DNA of 64,000 nucleotides from Oscillospiraceae bacterium (GCA_902801295.1 CADCHN010000003.1:42655-106654), one strand, 5' to 3'. Counted from the stretch's first letter, positions 9,937 through 19,855 are shown. Notes: generated from the letters alone by a model not told the origin. Translations and numbers: made by a program.

Positions 9937-10851
9937 ATGGTCAAAACAACGAAATTCGGCACATATCGTCAGTTTATTCTGGAGTCGGAGGAGCTGCGCG
10001 TGAGCGTCATGGAGCTGGGTGCCACCGTGACCGGCGTGGATTACCGCGGAAAGCGCGTCGGGCTCGGCTATGAAAGCGCCGAGGACTATCTGACACATGA
10101 CGCTTATCTCGGCGCGATTGTCGGCCGCTTTGCCAACCGCATCGGCGGCGGCAGCTTCCCGCTGAACGGCCGACGCGTGGAGCTGCCGCGCAACGAGGGC
10201 GCCAACACCCTGCACGGAGGGCCGGATTCCTGGGATCGCCGCGTCTGGCAGGGCCACATCGAGGGCGAGAGCGTCCTCTTCACGCTTGTCTCCCCCGCCG
10301 GTGACAACGGTTTCCCCGGCCGTCTGACCGCCGCCGTTCGCTACACCGTCACGGGCGGCGCGCTGCGCATCGACTTTGAGGGCGATGCCGACGCCGATAC
10401 CGTCTTTGCCCCGACCTCCCACATGTACTTTAATCTCCGCGGCACGGGCAGCGTGCTGGATACCCATATGCGCATCCCGGCCCGCGGCGTCCTGGAGGTG
10501 GACGAGGCGCTGATTCCCACCGGCCGTGTTCTGCCCGCGGAAGGCGCCTTTGATTTCTCCGGTCTCCGCCCCGTCGGCCAAAACTACGACCACGCCTTCG
10601 TCCTGGATGGTTCGCGGGCCTGTGAGGCGGTCTGCGGCGGCGTCCGCCTGACGCTGGACACCGACTTCCCTGCCCTGCAGTTCTACACCGGCGCCTTTTT
10701 GGGCGAGCCCTTCGGTGAAAACGGCGGCTTTGCCGTCGAGCCCGAGTTCTATCCCGACGCGCCCAACCACCCGGATTTCCCCAGCGCGCTGCTGCGCGCC
10801 GGCGAGCATTTCCGCCGCTACGCCGTTTATAGCTTCTCAGACGCCGAATAA
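9937..10851 (+). CDS. galM: Aldose 1-epimerase (galactose mutarotase)
   Basis: Interconverts alpha and beta anomers of aldohexoses, feeding galactose into the Leloir pathway. Visible landmarks: GRFANRI near residue 68, NTLHGG near residue 90, the catalytic-histidine region PTSHMYFNLRG near residue 160, YDHAFVL near residue 215 and the late VEPEFYPDAPNHPDF segment carrying the catalytic glutamate. At 304 aa it is slightly short of the usual 330-350. The ribosome site AGGAGG is part of a 13-base palindrome (9922-9934) just before the ATG. Confidence 0.92.
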   Translation: MVKTTKFGTYRQFILESEELRVSVMELGATVTGVDYRGKRVGLGYESAEDYLTHDAYLGAIVGRFANRIGGGSFPLNGRRVELPRNEGANTLHGGPDSWDRRVWQGHIEGESVLFTLVSPAGDNGFPGRLTAAVRYTVTGGALRIDFEGDADADTVFAPTSHMYFNLRGTGSVLDTHMRIPARGVLEVDEALIPTGRVLPAEGAFDFSGLRPVGQNYDHAFVLDGSRACEAVCGGVRLTLDTDFPALQFYTGAFLGEPFGENGGFAVEPEFYPDAPNHPDFPSALLRAGEHFRRYAVYSFSDAE

Positions 10852-10894
10852 AATGTCGGTTTTTCAGTTTATTTACAAATTGTTGTCAGATTGG

Positions 10895-10903
10895 TGATAT
10901 AAT
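10895..10903 (+). promoter_or_regulatory. Extended -10 promoter of the motA-like/ompA-like pair
   Basis: TGATATAAT with the hexamer at 10898-10903. No good -35 at 17 bases; TTGTCA lies too close. Its last three bases are the first three of the left arm of the hairpin at 10901-10934, so transcripts from here start inside that arm. Confidence 0.55.
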
Positions 10904-10937
10904 CCCTCCCAGAACCTGATTCTGAGGAGGGATTTTT
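10901..10937 (+). terminator. Terminator-like hairpin that also contains the motA-like ribosome site
   Basis: AATCCCTCC+CAGAA (10901-10914) pairs with TTCTG+GGAGGGATT (10920-10934), with one bulged A and a CCTGA loop, followed by a T run to 10937. It can end readthrough from galM. The right arm is the Shine-Dalgarno AGGAGG of the next gene, whose ATG is at 10938. Confidence 0.75.
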
Positions 10938-11882
10938 ATGAGCCTGCTTCACAATCTTCCCATCGGCGGCTTCGCCGTAATTGTCATGATCGGTCTGCTG
11001 TTTGTCCTGGCTCTGCTGATCCTGTTCTACACCAGCGCCCGCTACCGCGCGCTGGCGGCGGCGAGCGACGGGAAAGGCGGCTTTCGCAAGGCGCTTCTCG
11101 GTGAATTCTCCGCCGCCTATCAGAAATACGGCCGGGACGTGAATACCCCGGCCATCATCACCGACGTCATCGGCAAGAAGCTCGGCGGCCTGCTGCTGTG
11201 CGAGCGCTTTCTCAATAACGCCGTCTCCCTGTTCGTCACACTCGGCCTGTTCGGCACCTTTCTGGGTCTGAGCATGTCTGTCTCCTCGCTGACGGAGCTG
11301 ATCTCCTACTCCAATACCGAGGAGTGGCTGAGCGTGCTCGACAGCGTCGGCGGCGGCTTAATGAGCGCGCTGGGCGGCATGGGCGTTGCCTTTTACACCT
11401 CGCTCGTCGGCGCCGGCTGCTCGATCCTGCTGACGATCCTGCGCACGATTTTCAACCCCCAGACCGAGCGCGAGAAGCTCGAGACCCGGCTGGAGCTCTG
11501 GCTGGACACCGAGGTGGCGCCGGGTCTTGCGACTGAGGCCGCCCGCGACGACGCGGATCTCATCAACAACATGATCCACGCGCTCAACAGCTCCGTAGAG
11601 GAGATCAAGCGCGCGCTCGGCACGGCGGCGCTCGCCTACGCCGACAGCACCAAGAATGCCTCCGCCGCGCTCGTGAAGGCGGCCGGCAGCAACAAGGCCG
11701 CGCTGGAGCTCTTCGACAAGACCGTCGATAAGTTCAACAGCGGCGTACACGACTTCTCCGAGGTCGACTATAATCTGCGCGGCAGCGTCGAGCGCATGGA
11801 TCTGGCCGTGCGCGACCTGTCCTCCGCGATGCGCGAGATCAACCGCCGCATGGGCGCCAGCCGGGAAGGAGCCTCGCAATGA
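10938..11882 (+). CDS. MotA/TolQ/ExbB-family proton channel protein
   Basis: 314 aa. A first transmembrane helix (about 13-31, VIVMIGLLFVLALLILFYT in part) is followed by a cytoplasmic loop. Two further helices sit near 98-118 (FVTLGLFGTFLGLSMSV) and 140-170 (MSALGGMGVAFYTSLVGAG), the latter carrying the MotA/TolQ family signature. About 140 residues of alanine- and charge-rich tail follow, likely helical. By family knowledge it should form a pentameric stator with the downstream MotB-like protein and convert ion flow into movement. It is not flanked by flagellar, Tol or Zorya effector genes. Coupled by an ATGA overlap to the next gene. Confidence 0.85.
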   Translation: MSLLHNLPIGGFAVIVMIGLLFVLALLILFYTSARYRALAAASDGKGGFRKALLGEFSAAYQKYGRDVNTPAIITDVIGKKLGGLLLCERFLNNAVSLFVTLGLFGTFLGLSMSVSSLTELISYSNTEEWLSVLDSVGGGLMSALGGMGVAFYTSLVGAGCSILLTILRTIFNPQTEREKLETRLELWLDTEVAPGLATEAARDDADLINNMIHALNSSVEEIKRALGTAALAYADSTKNASAALVKAAGSNKAALELFDKTVDKFNSGVHDFSEVDYNLRGSVERMDLAVRDLSSAMREINRRMGASREGASQ

Positions 11883-12925
11883 GGCGGCGCTTCAGCGGCA
11901 GCTCCGCGGGCCTGACCGCATCCTCCCAGGGCGAGCAGGGCTTCTGGCCCTCCTACGCCGACATGATGTCCGCCGTGGCGCTGATCCTGTTTTTCCTGAT
12001 GCTGCTCAGCTATATCCAGAATCTCATCACCGGCAACGACCTGCAGAGCACGCAGGAGGCCCTGGAAAATACGCGCGTCAAGCTCAGCGACACCCAGACC
12101 ACGCTGAGCGACACGGAACGCGCCCTCTCGGACATGGAGCAGACCCTCGCCCTCACGCTCAAGGAGGTGGAGGAGGCCGAATCGCAGCTTGACAAGATCA
12201 CGATCGACCTGGATGAGGCCAAGCTGACCCTCACGCAGCAGCAGACGGAGCTGGAGCAGCAGAAGAAGGATCTGGCCGCACAGGACAAGCTTCTGTCCGA
12301 CCAGGCCGCGCTGATCGGGAAGCAGGAGGACTATCTCAAGGCAGCGAGCGAGGAGCTGCTTGCCATGCGCAGCCAGATGCAGACCATTGCCGTGCTGCGT
12401 CTGTCCATCCTCGAGCAGATCCGCGACAGCTTCGTGCGCGCCACCGGTGACTCCGGCAAGGTCAGCATCGCGGACAACGGCAACATCATCCTCAATGAGA
12501 GCATTCTCTTCGACGTCGGCTCCTCGGAGATCAAAACGGACGCCGAACCCTCGCTGGACGAGCTGGTGACGGTGTTCTATAAGTTCCTCTCCGACGACGA
12601 AAACGCCAAATACGTGGACAGCATCGTCATCTCCGGCCATACGGACAGCACGGGCAGCGACGAATCCAACCGGATTCTGTCCACCGACCGCGCAAACTCC
12701 GTCCTGGATTATCTACTCACCAGCGGCAACGGCAAGCTCTCCCGCTATGCGGGCTTCTTCTGCGCCGCCGGCTACGGCGAGACGCGCCCCGTCGCCTCCA
12801 ACGCCACCGTCGCCGGGCGCAGCGCCAACCGCCGCATCGAGATTTCCATCATTCTCAAGGACGACAGCATCATGGAGATCGTCGAGAGCTATCTTGATCT
12901 CGAAGTGCCGTCGAACCCGGGCTGA
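11879..12925 (+). CDS. MotB/OmpA-family protein with long coiled coil
   Basis: 348 aa. A single N-terminal transmembrane helix, FWPSYADMMSAVALILFFLM, starts near residue 21 and has the conserved Asp (YAD) that lines the proton path in MotB/ZorB-type proteins. Residues about 55-165 form a long coiled coil rich in Leu, Glu, Gln and Lys. The C-terminal OmpA-type peptidoglycan-binding domain (about 200-335) shows VISGHTDSTG, the RAN..L segment and the GYGETRPVA and NRRIEISI motifs. The coiled coil would span the gap between membrane and wall peptidoglycan. Partner of the MotA-like protein. Task unknown. Confidence 0.88.
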   Translation: MRRRFSGSSAGLTASSQGEQGFWPSYADMMSAVALILFFLMLLSYIQNLITGNDLQSTQEALENTRVKLSDTQTTLSDTERALSDMEQTLALTLKEVEEAESQLDKITIDLDEAKLTLTQQQTELEQQKKDLAAQDKLLSDQAALIGKQEDYLKAASEELLAMRSQMQTIAVLRLSILEQIRDSFVRATGDSGKVSIADNGNIILNESILFDVGSSEIKTDAEPSLDELVTVFYKFLSDDENAKYVDSIVISGHTDSTGSDESNRILSTDRANSVLDYLLTSGNGKLSRYAGFFCAAGYGETRPVASNATVAGRSANRRIEISIILKDDSIMEIVESYLDLEVPSNPG

Positions 12926-12935
12926 GCCGGGCAGC

Positions 12936-12982
12936 AAAAAATGCGCCGGATTCGTGAAAACACGAATCCGGCGCATTTTTTT
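12936..12982. terminator. Bidirectional terminator after the motor pair
   Basis: Twenty-one-bp stem starting AAAAAATGCGCC (12936-12956 with 12961-12981), loop AAAA, T7 on the right and A6 on the left. It serves both this operon and the converging cytidylate-kinase-like gene. Confidence 0.93.
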
Positions 12983-12995
12983 ATTTCATTGACTG

Positions 12996-13586
12996 TCACC
13001 GGGGCAGGGCGTCCAGATAGGCCCGGATCACCTTCACCGCCCCCGCGGTGCCGACCCGGCTGCTGTCGATCACGAGGTCGTAGTTGCCGGCCTCGCCCCA
13101 AACCTGATCGGTGTAGTAGCGGTAATAGCTGGCGCGGTCCTTGTCCACCTCGCGGATCAGCTTCCTTGCCTGATCCTCGCTGAGGTGCTTGCGCTCCATG
13201 ATGGTGCGGATGCGGAAGCTGAGCGGTGCCGCGACAAAGACCCGCAGCAGCTCCGGCCGGCCGCGCAGCACATAGTCGGCGCAGCGGCCGACGAACACAC
13301 CCTGATTGTCCTTCGCCAGCGAGCGCACCGCGTCAAACTGCGCGGAGGCGACCTGCATATTCAGCTGGAACCCGCCGTCCATGCCGCCGAAATGGGACAC
13401 CGGCATAAAGAAGGCAGACACGCGCTTTTCGTCGTAGTTGTTCAGGATTTCCTTGCTGAAGGGTGACTGGGCCGCCGCCTCATCCACGATCTCCTTGTCG
13501 TAGCAGGGGATGCTCAGCTCCTGGGCAAGCAGGCGGGCGATATCATGGCCGCCGCTGCCGTGCTCTCTTCCGATCGTAATCAGCAT
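12996..13586 (-). CDS. Cytidylate kinase-like family protein
   Basis: 196-aa P-loop protein. The opening MLITIGREHGSGGHDIARLL has the GxxxGSGG nucleotide loop of the Cytidylate_kin2 family, with a mid-region GRCADYVLR and an Arg-rich lid-like stretch RTIMERKHLSEDQARKLI. This family is common in Clostridia beside a separate, canonical Cmk and its substrate is generally unverified, so no symbol is given. The start at 13586 follows AGGAG. It is a single-gene unit bounded by the terminator at 12936-12982 and its own promoter. Confidence 0.85.
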   Translation of the reverse strand: MLITIGREHGSGGHDIARLLAQELSIPCYDKEIVDEAAAQSPFSKEILNNYDEKRVSAFFMPVSHFGGMDGGFQLNMQVASAQFDAVRSLAKDNQGVFVGRCADYVLRGRPELLRVFVAAPLSFRIRTIMERKHLSEDQARKLIREVDKDRASYYRYYTDQVWGEAGNYDLVIDSSRVGTAGAVKVIRAYLDALPR

Positions 13587-13649
13587 TCTTTATGCTCCTT
13601 TCTTGATTTCTGTGGGGCAGAACCCCGCCGCACGGATTTCTTTTTTCAT

Positions 13650-13679
13650 ATTTTACCACAGGATGAGCACGGCAATCAA
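13650..13679 (-). promoter_or_regulatory. Promoter of the cytidylate-kinase-like gene
   Basis: Leftward TTGATT (13679-13674), 18-base spacer, TAAAAT (13655-13650). Confidence 0.55.
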
Positions 13680-13694
13680 GACCGAAGGAAAAAA

Positions 13695-13741
13695 AGTCAC
13701 CCGCCCGGCATATCTTAGCGATAGACCAGGGGGGGGTGACT
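13695..13741 (+). promoter_or_regulatory. Stem that would mask the flippase ribosome site
   Basis: AGTCACCC (13695-13702) is perfectly complementary to GGGTGACT (13734-13741). After one G/G mismatch, CCC (13704-13706) pairs with GGG (13730-13732). The right arm lies in the G-rich Shine-Dalgarno region of the TTG start at 13744. Confidence 0.5.
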
Positions 13742-13743
13742 GC

Positions 13744-15102
13744 TTGCGGAAAGAACGTCTGCTGCGCAATACGGCGCTGCTGTCGGCCACGACGCTGCTG
13801 ATGAGCCTGATCGGCATGGCCTTTCAGGCCTGGCTTGCCGGGCGCATCGGCGCTGCCGGCATCGGCCTGTATCAGCTTGTCTGTTCGGTCACGGCCCTGG
13901 GCGCGACCTTCGCGATCTCCGGCATCCGCTTTGCCTCCACGCGCCTCGTTGCCGAGGAACTGGGCGCTGCGCGCGGCGAGGGCGTGCGCGCCGCGATGCG
14001 TCGCTGCCTCGGCTACGCCGCGCTGTTCGGTGCGGCGGCCGGGCTGATCCTCTGGTTTTGCGCCGTGCCGATCGGAAAAGGCTGGATCGGTGACGGGCGG
14101 ACGGTTCTCTCCCTGCGTCTGAGCGCCTTCAGCATGCCCTGCATCTCGCTCTGCGCCTCGATCTCCGGCTATTTCACCGCCTGCGGGCGCCTCGTGCGGC
14201 CCACGCTGATCCATCTGGCCGAGCAGCTGATCGGCATCGCGCTGGTGGCCTGGTTTTTGCACCTTGCCCCGAACGGAAACGTGGAAGCCTGCTGCGCCGC
14301 CGTGGTCAGCGGGAGGATGCTCGCGGATCTGGCCTCGCTGCTGATGCTCTCTCTCGCCTGCCGGGACGACCTGCTGCGGCACTTCCCGATCCGGGCAGCC
14401 GGGCGAGGCCAGACGGAGCGCCTGCTGAAAATCGCGCTGCCGCTGGCCTCCTCGGCCTATGCGCGCAGCGGACTGAGCACCGCGCAGCATCTGCTGGTCC
14501 CGCGCGGGCTGCGCGCCTCCGGACAGAGCGCCGACCAGGCTCTGGCCGGCTACGGCGTCGTGCACGGCATGGCGCTGCCGCTGCTGCTGTTTCCCTCCTG
14601 CATCCTCGCCTCCGCCGCGGAACTGATCGTGCCCGAGCTGACGCGGGAACAGGTGCAGCAGCAGGGACTACGCATCCGGCGAGCGATACGCAAGTTTCTC
14701 GGGCTGAGCTTGCTGTTTTCCTGTGCGGTGGCCGCCGTGCTCTTCGTCTCAGCGCAGCCGCTCGGGCTGCTGATCTTTCACAGCCGGGAGGCCGGGCGCT
14801 ATATCCGCCTGCTCGCGCCGCTGGTGCCCGTCATGTACACGGACATGAGCGTGGACGGCTGCCTCAAGGGCCTGGGCCAGCAGGTTTGGAGCATGGGGAT
14901 CAACATTGTCGATTCGCTCTCGGGTCTTGGCCTCGTCTGGCTGCTGCTGCCGCGCTGGGGGCTCGAGGGCTATCTGTTCGTGATCTTCGCCACGGAGACG
15001 CTGAACTTCCTGCTCAGTGCCCTGCGTCTCGTCAAAGTATGCCGATCATTACCAAAAGCAGAAGCACAAAGGTCGCCAGCACAGCCAGCGCAAACAGCGT
15101 AA
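13744..15102 (+). CDS. Polysaccharide/lipid-II-type flippase (MVF superfamily, SpoVB-like)
   Basis: 452-aa polytopic membrane protein, roughly 12-14 hydrophobic segments. It opens with RKERLLRNTALLSATTLLMS and the motif GIGLYQLVCSV typical of the SpoVB/MurJ branch of the MOP exporters. Also seen are CLKGLGQQVWSM near residue 378 and the final EGYLFVIFATE helix. Members flip lipid-linked envelope precursors, and SpoVB acts in spore cortex formation. The start chosen is TTG at 13744, after a GGGGGGTGA ribosome site and the natural family N-terminus. The last 71 bases overlap the convergent ribU gene. Confidence 0.82.
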   Translation: MRKERLLRNTALLSATTLLMSLIGMAFQAWLAGRIGAAGIGLYQLVCSVTALGATFAISGIRFASTRLVAEELGAARGEGVRAAMRRCLGYAALFGAAAGLILWFCAVPIGKGWIGDGRTVLSLRLSAFSMPCISLCASISGYFTACGRLVRPTLIHLAEQLIGIALVAWFLHLAPNGNVEACCAAVVSGRMLADLASLLMLSLACRDDLLRHFPIRAAGRGQTERLLKIALPLASSAYARSGLSTAQHLLVPRGLRASGQSADQALAGYGVVHGMALPLLLFPSCILASAAELIVPELTREQVQQQGLRIRRAIRKFLGLSLLFSCAVAAVLFVSAQPLGLLIFHSREAGRYIRLLAPLVPVMYTDMSVDGCLKGLGQQVWSMGINIVDSLSGLGLVWLLLPRWGLEGYLFVIFATETLNFLLSALRLVKVCRSLPKAEAQRSPAQPAQTA

Positions 15103-15691
15103 AGCCCAGGCTGAAGCGTCCTTTTTTGCCGCTGCCGGGCTCGACGAGCTTCGCCTTGCGCAGCGCGGTCACAATGGGCTTATACAACAGCAGCGTGATC
15201 GCCGCGTTCAGCCCACCCTTGACGAGGTTGAAGGGCAAAAACACGCTCGCGAGCATGCCGGCCACGACGGAGCGATCCACGCCCATGTAAAAGGGCGTGA
15301 TGATGTAGTTCCACAGGACCATCGTCGCCGCCAGCACCACAACGCCCAGCGCGAGGCCGCCGATGGCGCCCTTCTGCGAGTGTACGCGCCGGTAGATCAG
15401 CGCGGCTGGCACCGTAAAGGCACAGGTGGACACCACGTTCATCAAAAAGCCGTAGGGGCCGGTGGTGCTGATGGTGAGCATTTCGATGAGCGACGTCAGC
15501 ACCGAGACGAACACGCAGGTCAGCGGCCCGAAGATGAAGCCCGCGATAACGATGATCGCGTCCTTCGGCTCATAGCTCAGGAAACCCGCCACATTGGGGA
15601 TAACCTTGCTGATGAGCACCATGATAAAGGCCACGGCCGTGAACATGCCGCAGACGGCCAGATAGCGGGTGGACAGCGTTTGTTTTTTCAT
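15032..15691 (-). CDS. ribU: Riboflavin ECF transporter substrate-binding component RibU
   Basis: 219-aa membrane protein of the ECF S-component family. There are about six hydrophobic helices, an N-terminal MKKQTLSTRYLAVCGMFTA with the short region that contacts the shared EcfT, and a PKDAIIVIAGFIFGPL segment near residue 45 typical of RibU. The substrate assignment is firm because an FMN riboswitch precedes it. The start at 15691 follows AGGAG. ECF ATPases and EcfT are not in the window and are presumably shared from elsewhere. The 3' end overlaps the convergent flippase gene by 71 bases. Confidence 0.92.
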   Translation of the reverse strand: MKKQTLSTRYLAVCGMFTAVAFIMVLISKVIPNVAGFLSYEPKDAIIVIAGFIFGPLTCVFVSVLTSLIEMLTISTTGPYGFLMNVVSTCAFTVPAALIYRRVHSQKGAIGGLALGVVVLAATMVLWNYIITPFYMGVDRSVVAGMLASVFLPFNLVKGGLNAAITLLLYKPIVTALRKAKLVEPGSGKKGRFSLGFTLFALAVLATFVLLLLVMIGIL

Positions 15692-15717
15692 GATTAACCA
15701 CTCCTGAGATGAATAAT

Positions 15718-15744
15718 CGCCCGGAGAAAACGATTCTCCGGGCG
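15718..15744 (-). promoter_or_regulatory. Hairpin between the FMN aptamer and ribU
   Basis: Eleven-bp stem CGCCCGGAGAA/TTCTCCGGGCG (15718-15728 with 15734-15744). It is followed on the minus strand by GATTATTC rather than a U tract, then the AGGAG ribosome site. It is probably part of the expression platform, but a clean intrinsic terminator is not seen. Confidence 0.6.
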
Positions 15745-15765
15745 TGAAAAGGTATGAAAAAGAAT

Positions 15766-15872
15766 CCCTCTTCCATCCAGACTCTACTGTCGGTACCGGA
15801 ATTGCACCGGTTCGTGCCCCGAGGGGCTCGCGGACTGTACCGCCGGTCGGGAATTTCACCCTGCCCTGAAGA
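15766..15872 (-). ncRNA. FMN riboswitch (RFN element)
   Basis: On the minus strand the conserved RFN blocks appear in order: CAGGGCAGGGTGAAATTCCC, GACCGGCGGT, AGTCCGCGAGCC, ACCGGTGCAATTCCGGT, CCGACAGT, and AGTCTGGATGGAAGAGG. They form the six-helix FMN aptamer. The RNA starts within a few bases of the predicted transcription start. Binding of FMN would shut off ribU. Confidence 0.97.
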
Positions 15873-15883
15873 ATTGCATATAC

Positions 15884-15912
15884 AATATAGCACAGCAGGA
15901 TGCCTTTGACAA
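15884..15912 (-). promoter_or_regulatory. Promoter of the FMN riboswitch-ribU transcript
   Basis: Leftward TTGTCA (15912-15907), 17-base spacer, TATATT (15889-15884). Its -35 occupies five of the six bases of the divergent -35. Confidence 0.8.
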
Positions 15913-15934
15913 GAGGGGAAAAAGCGATTACAAT
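15906..15934 (+). promoter_or_regulatory. Promoter of the SLOG-family gene, sharing its -35 with ribU
   Basis: TTGACA at 15906-15911, 17-base spacer, TACAAT at 15929-15934. Back-to-back with the ribU promoter. Confidence 0.8.
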
Positions 15935-15963
15935 GGCTATATCATCATCTGGGAGAAATGACC

Positions 15964-16461
15964 ATGGATCCATCTGTCAGCTGCTGCTTCACCGGGCACC
16001 GGCCGGCCAAGCTCCCCTGGGGCACCAATGAGGACGACCCGCGCTGCTACGATCTGAAGCAGGAGCTCGCCGCCCGGTTGGAGGGCATTTACGAGGCGGG
16101 CTACCGCCATTTTATCTGCGGCATGGCCGCCGGATGCGACCTCTATTTTGCCGAAGCGGTGCTCGAGCTGCGACGCCGCTGTCCCGAGGTCACGCTGGAG
16201 GCAGCCGTCCCCTGCGACGGGCAGGCGGACGCCTGGCCGATGGAGCTGAGGGAGCGCTACGAGGCGCTGGTGTCCGCCTGCGACGAGGTGAGCTATGTGC
16301 AGCACGCCTACACCCCCGGCTGCATGCAGCGGCGCAATCAATACATGGTCGAGCGCTCTTCCCTGCTGCTGGCCTGCTACGACGGGCAGCCCGGCGGCAC
16401 GATGAACACGATCCTGCAGGCCAGACGCCGCGGCTGCCGGGTTATCACAATCGAGATATAA
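15964..16461 (+). CDS. SLOG family protein (DUF1273/YpsA-like)
   Basis: 165 aa with a Rossmann-like SLOG fold. It opens CCFTGHRPAKLPWG, the hallmark of the DUF1273 family, and continues with FICGMAAGCDLYFAEAVLEL (near residue 55) and a late LLACYDGQPGGTMNTILQA motif. SLOG proteins are thought to bind nucleotide-derived ligands; YpsA of Bacillus is linked to cell division. The ATG at 15964 lies eight bases from GGGAG and is preferred over ATG 15958. It is a stand-alone gene, so a role in defence is not supported by context. Confidence 0.85.
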   Translation: MDPSVSCCFTGHRPAKLPWGTNEDDPRCYDLKQELAARLEGIYEAGYRHFICGMAAGCDLYFAEAVLELRRRCPEVTLEAAVPCDGQADAWPMELRERYEALVSACDEVSYVQHAYTPGCMQRRNQYMVERSSLLLACYDGQPGGTMNTILQARRRGCRVITIEI

Positions 16462-16505
16462 AAAACAGAGCATTGCTTTCGCAATGCTCTGTTCTTGTTT
16501 TTGTT
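16460..16505. terminator. Bidirectional terminator between the SLOG gene and tuf
   Basis: Twelve-bp stem ACAGAGCATTGC/GCAATGCTCTGT (16465-16476 with 16481-16492), loop TTTC. T6 follows on the minus strand and a T-rich tail on the plus strand. Confidence 0.92.
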
Positions 16506-16512
16506 CAACAGA

Positions 16513-17715
16513 TTACTCGTTGATGGCGATGACAACGCCGGAGCCAACGGTACGGCCGCCCTCGCGGATAGCGAAGCGGAGGCCCTTCTCGATGGCGATC
16601 GGGGTGATCAGCTCGACGTCCATGTCGACGTTGTCGCCGGGCATGCACATCTCAACGCCTTCGGGCAGGGAGATGACGCCGGTCACGTCGGTGGTACGGA
16701 AGTAGAACTGGGGACGGTAGTTGTTGAAGAACGGGGTGTGACGGCCGCCCTCTTCCTTGGACAGGACGTAAACCTGGCCCTTGAACTTGGTGTGGGGGTG
16801 GATGCTCTTGGGAGCAGCCAGAACCTGGCCACGCTCCACGGACTTCTTGTCGATACCACGCAGCAGGCAGCCGACGTTGTCGCCAGCCTCGGCGTACTCG
16901 AGGGTCTTGTGGAACATCTCGGTGCCGGTAACGGTGGTCTCAGTGGACTCGTCCTTCAGGCCAACGATCTCGACCTTGTCGCCGATCTTCACGCGGCCGC
17001 GCTCCACACGACCGGTAACGACAGTGCCGCGGCCGGAGATGGTGAAGACGTCCTCGATGGGCATCAGGAAGGGCATATCAGCCTTACGGTCGGGAGTGGG
17101 GATCCATTCGTCAACAGCGTCCATGAGCTCCTTGATGCAGGCGTACTCGGGGGCGTTGGGATCGTTGGACTCGCAGACCAGAGCGTTCAGAGCAGAACCG
17201 CGGATGATCGGGGTGTCGTCGCCAGGGAAGCCGTAGAAGTCAAGCAGCTCGCGGACTTCCATCTCGACCAGCTCGAGAAGCTCTTCGTCGTCAACCTGGT
17301 CGCACTTGTTCAGGAAGACCAGGATGGAGGGCACGTTAACCTGACGGGCCAGCAGCAGGTGCTCGCGGGTCTGGGCCATGGGGCCGTCGGAGGCAGCGAT
17401 AACGAGGATAGCGCCGTCCATCTGAGCAGCGCCGGTGATCATGTTCTTGATGTAGTCGGCGTGGCCCGGGCAGTCGACGTGAGCGTAGTGACGCTTCTCG
17501 GTCTCATACTCGACGTGAGCGGTGTTGATGGTGATACCGCGCTCTCTCTCTTCCGGAGCCTTGTCGATGGAAGAGTAGTCGGTGTACTCAGCCTTGCCCT
17601 GCAGAGCCAGGTACTTGGTGATGGCAGCGGTCAGAGTGGTCTTGCCGTGGTCAATATGGCCGATGGTGCCGATGTTGACATGGGGCTTGGTTCTGTTGTA
17701 CATCTGTTTTGCCAT
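16513..17715 (-). CDS. tuf: Elongation factor Tu
   Basis: GTPase that delivers aminoacyl-tRNA to the ribosomal A site. The P-loop GHIDHGKTT is at residues 18-26, the switch region has [23 protein letters not shown] is near residue 81 and NKCD near residue 136. At 400 aa it is full length. It is last in the str operon, 31 bases after fusA with AGGAGG before the ATG, and ends at a strong terminator. Confidence 0.99.
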   Translation of the reverse strand: MAKQMYNRTKPHVNIGTIGHIDHGKTTLTAAITKYLALQGKAEYTDYSSIDKAPEERERGITINTAHVEYETEKRHYAHVDCPGHADYIKNMITGAAQMDGAILVIAASDGPMAQTREHLLLARQVNVPSILVFLNKCDQVDDEELLELVEMEVRELLDFYGFPGDDTPIIRGSALNALVCESNDPNAPEYACIKELMDAVDEWIPTPDRKADMPFLMPIEDVFTISGRGTVVTGRVERGRVKIGDKVEIVGLKDESTETTVTGTEMFHKTLEYAEAGDNVGCLLRGIDKKSVERGQVLAAPKSIHPHTKFKGQVYVLSKEEGGRHTPFFNNYRPQFYFRTTDVTGVISLPEGVEMCMPGDNVDMDVELITPIAIEKGLRFAIREGGRTVGSGVVIAINE

Positions 17716-17746
17716 GAGTAGTTCCTCCTAGTAATAATAATGTTTC

Positions 17747-19834
<2,088 letters not shown>

Positions 19835-19855
19835 TGATTGATTCTCCTGTGAGGA

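Noticed and set aside
10938..12925. Zorya anti-phage defence system (ZorA/ZorB)
   Set aside because: Channel and OmpA-type subunits are present, but no ZorC, ZorD or ZorE gene follows. The next gene is a convergent cytidylate-kinase-like gene behind a terminator.
15964..16461. SLOG protein as part of a defence island
   Set aside because: It is a single gene between ribU and tuf and belongs to the housekeeping DUF1273 branch, with no effector partner.
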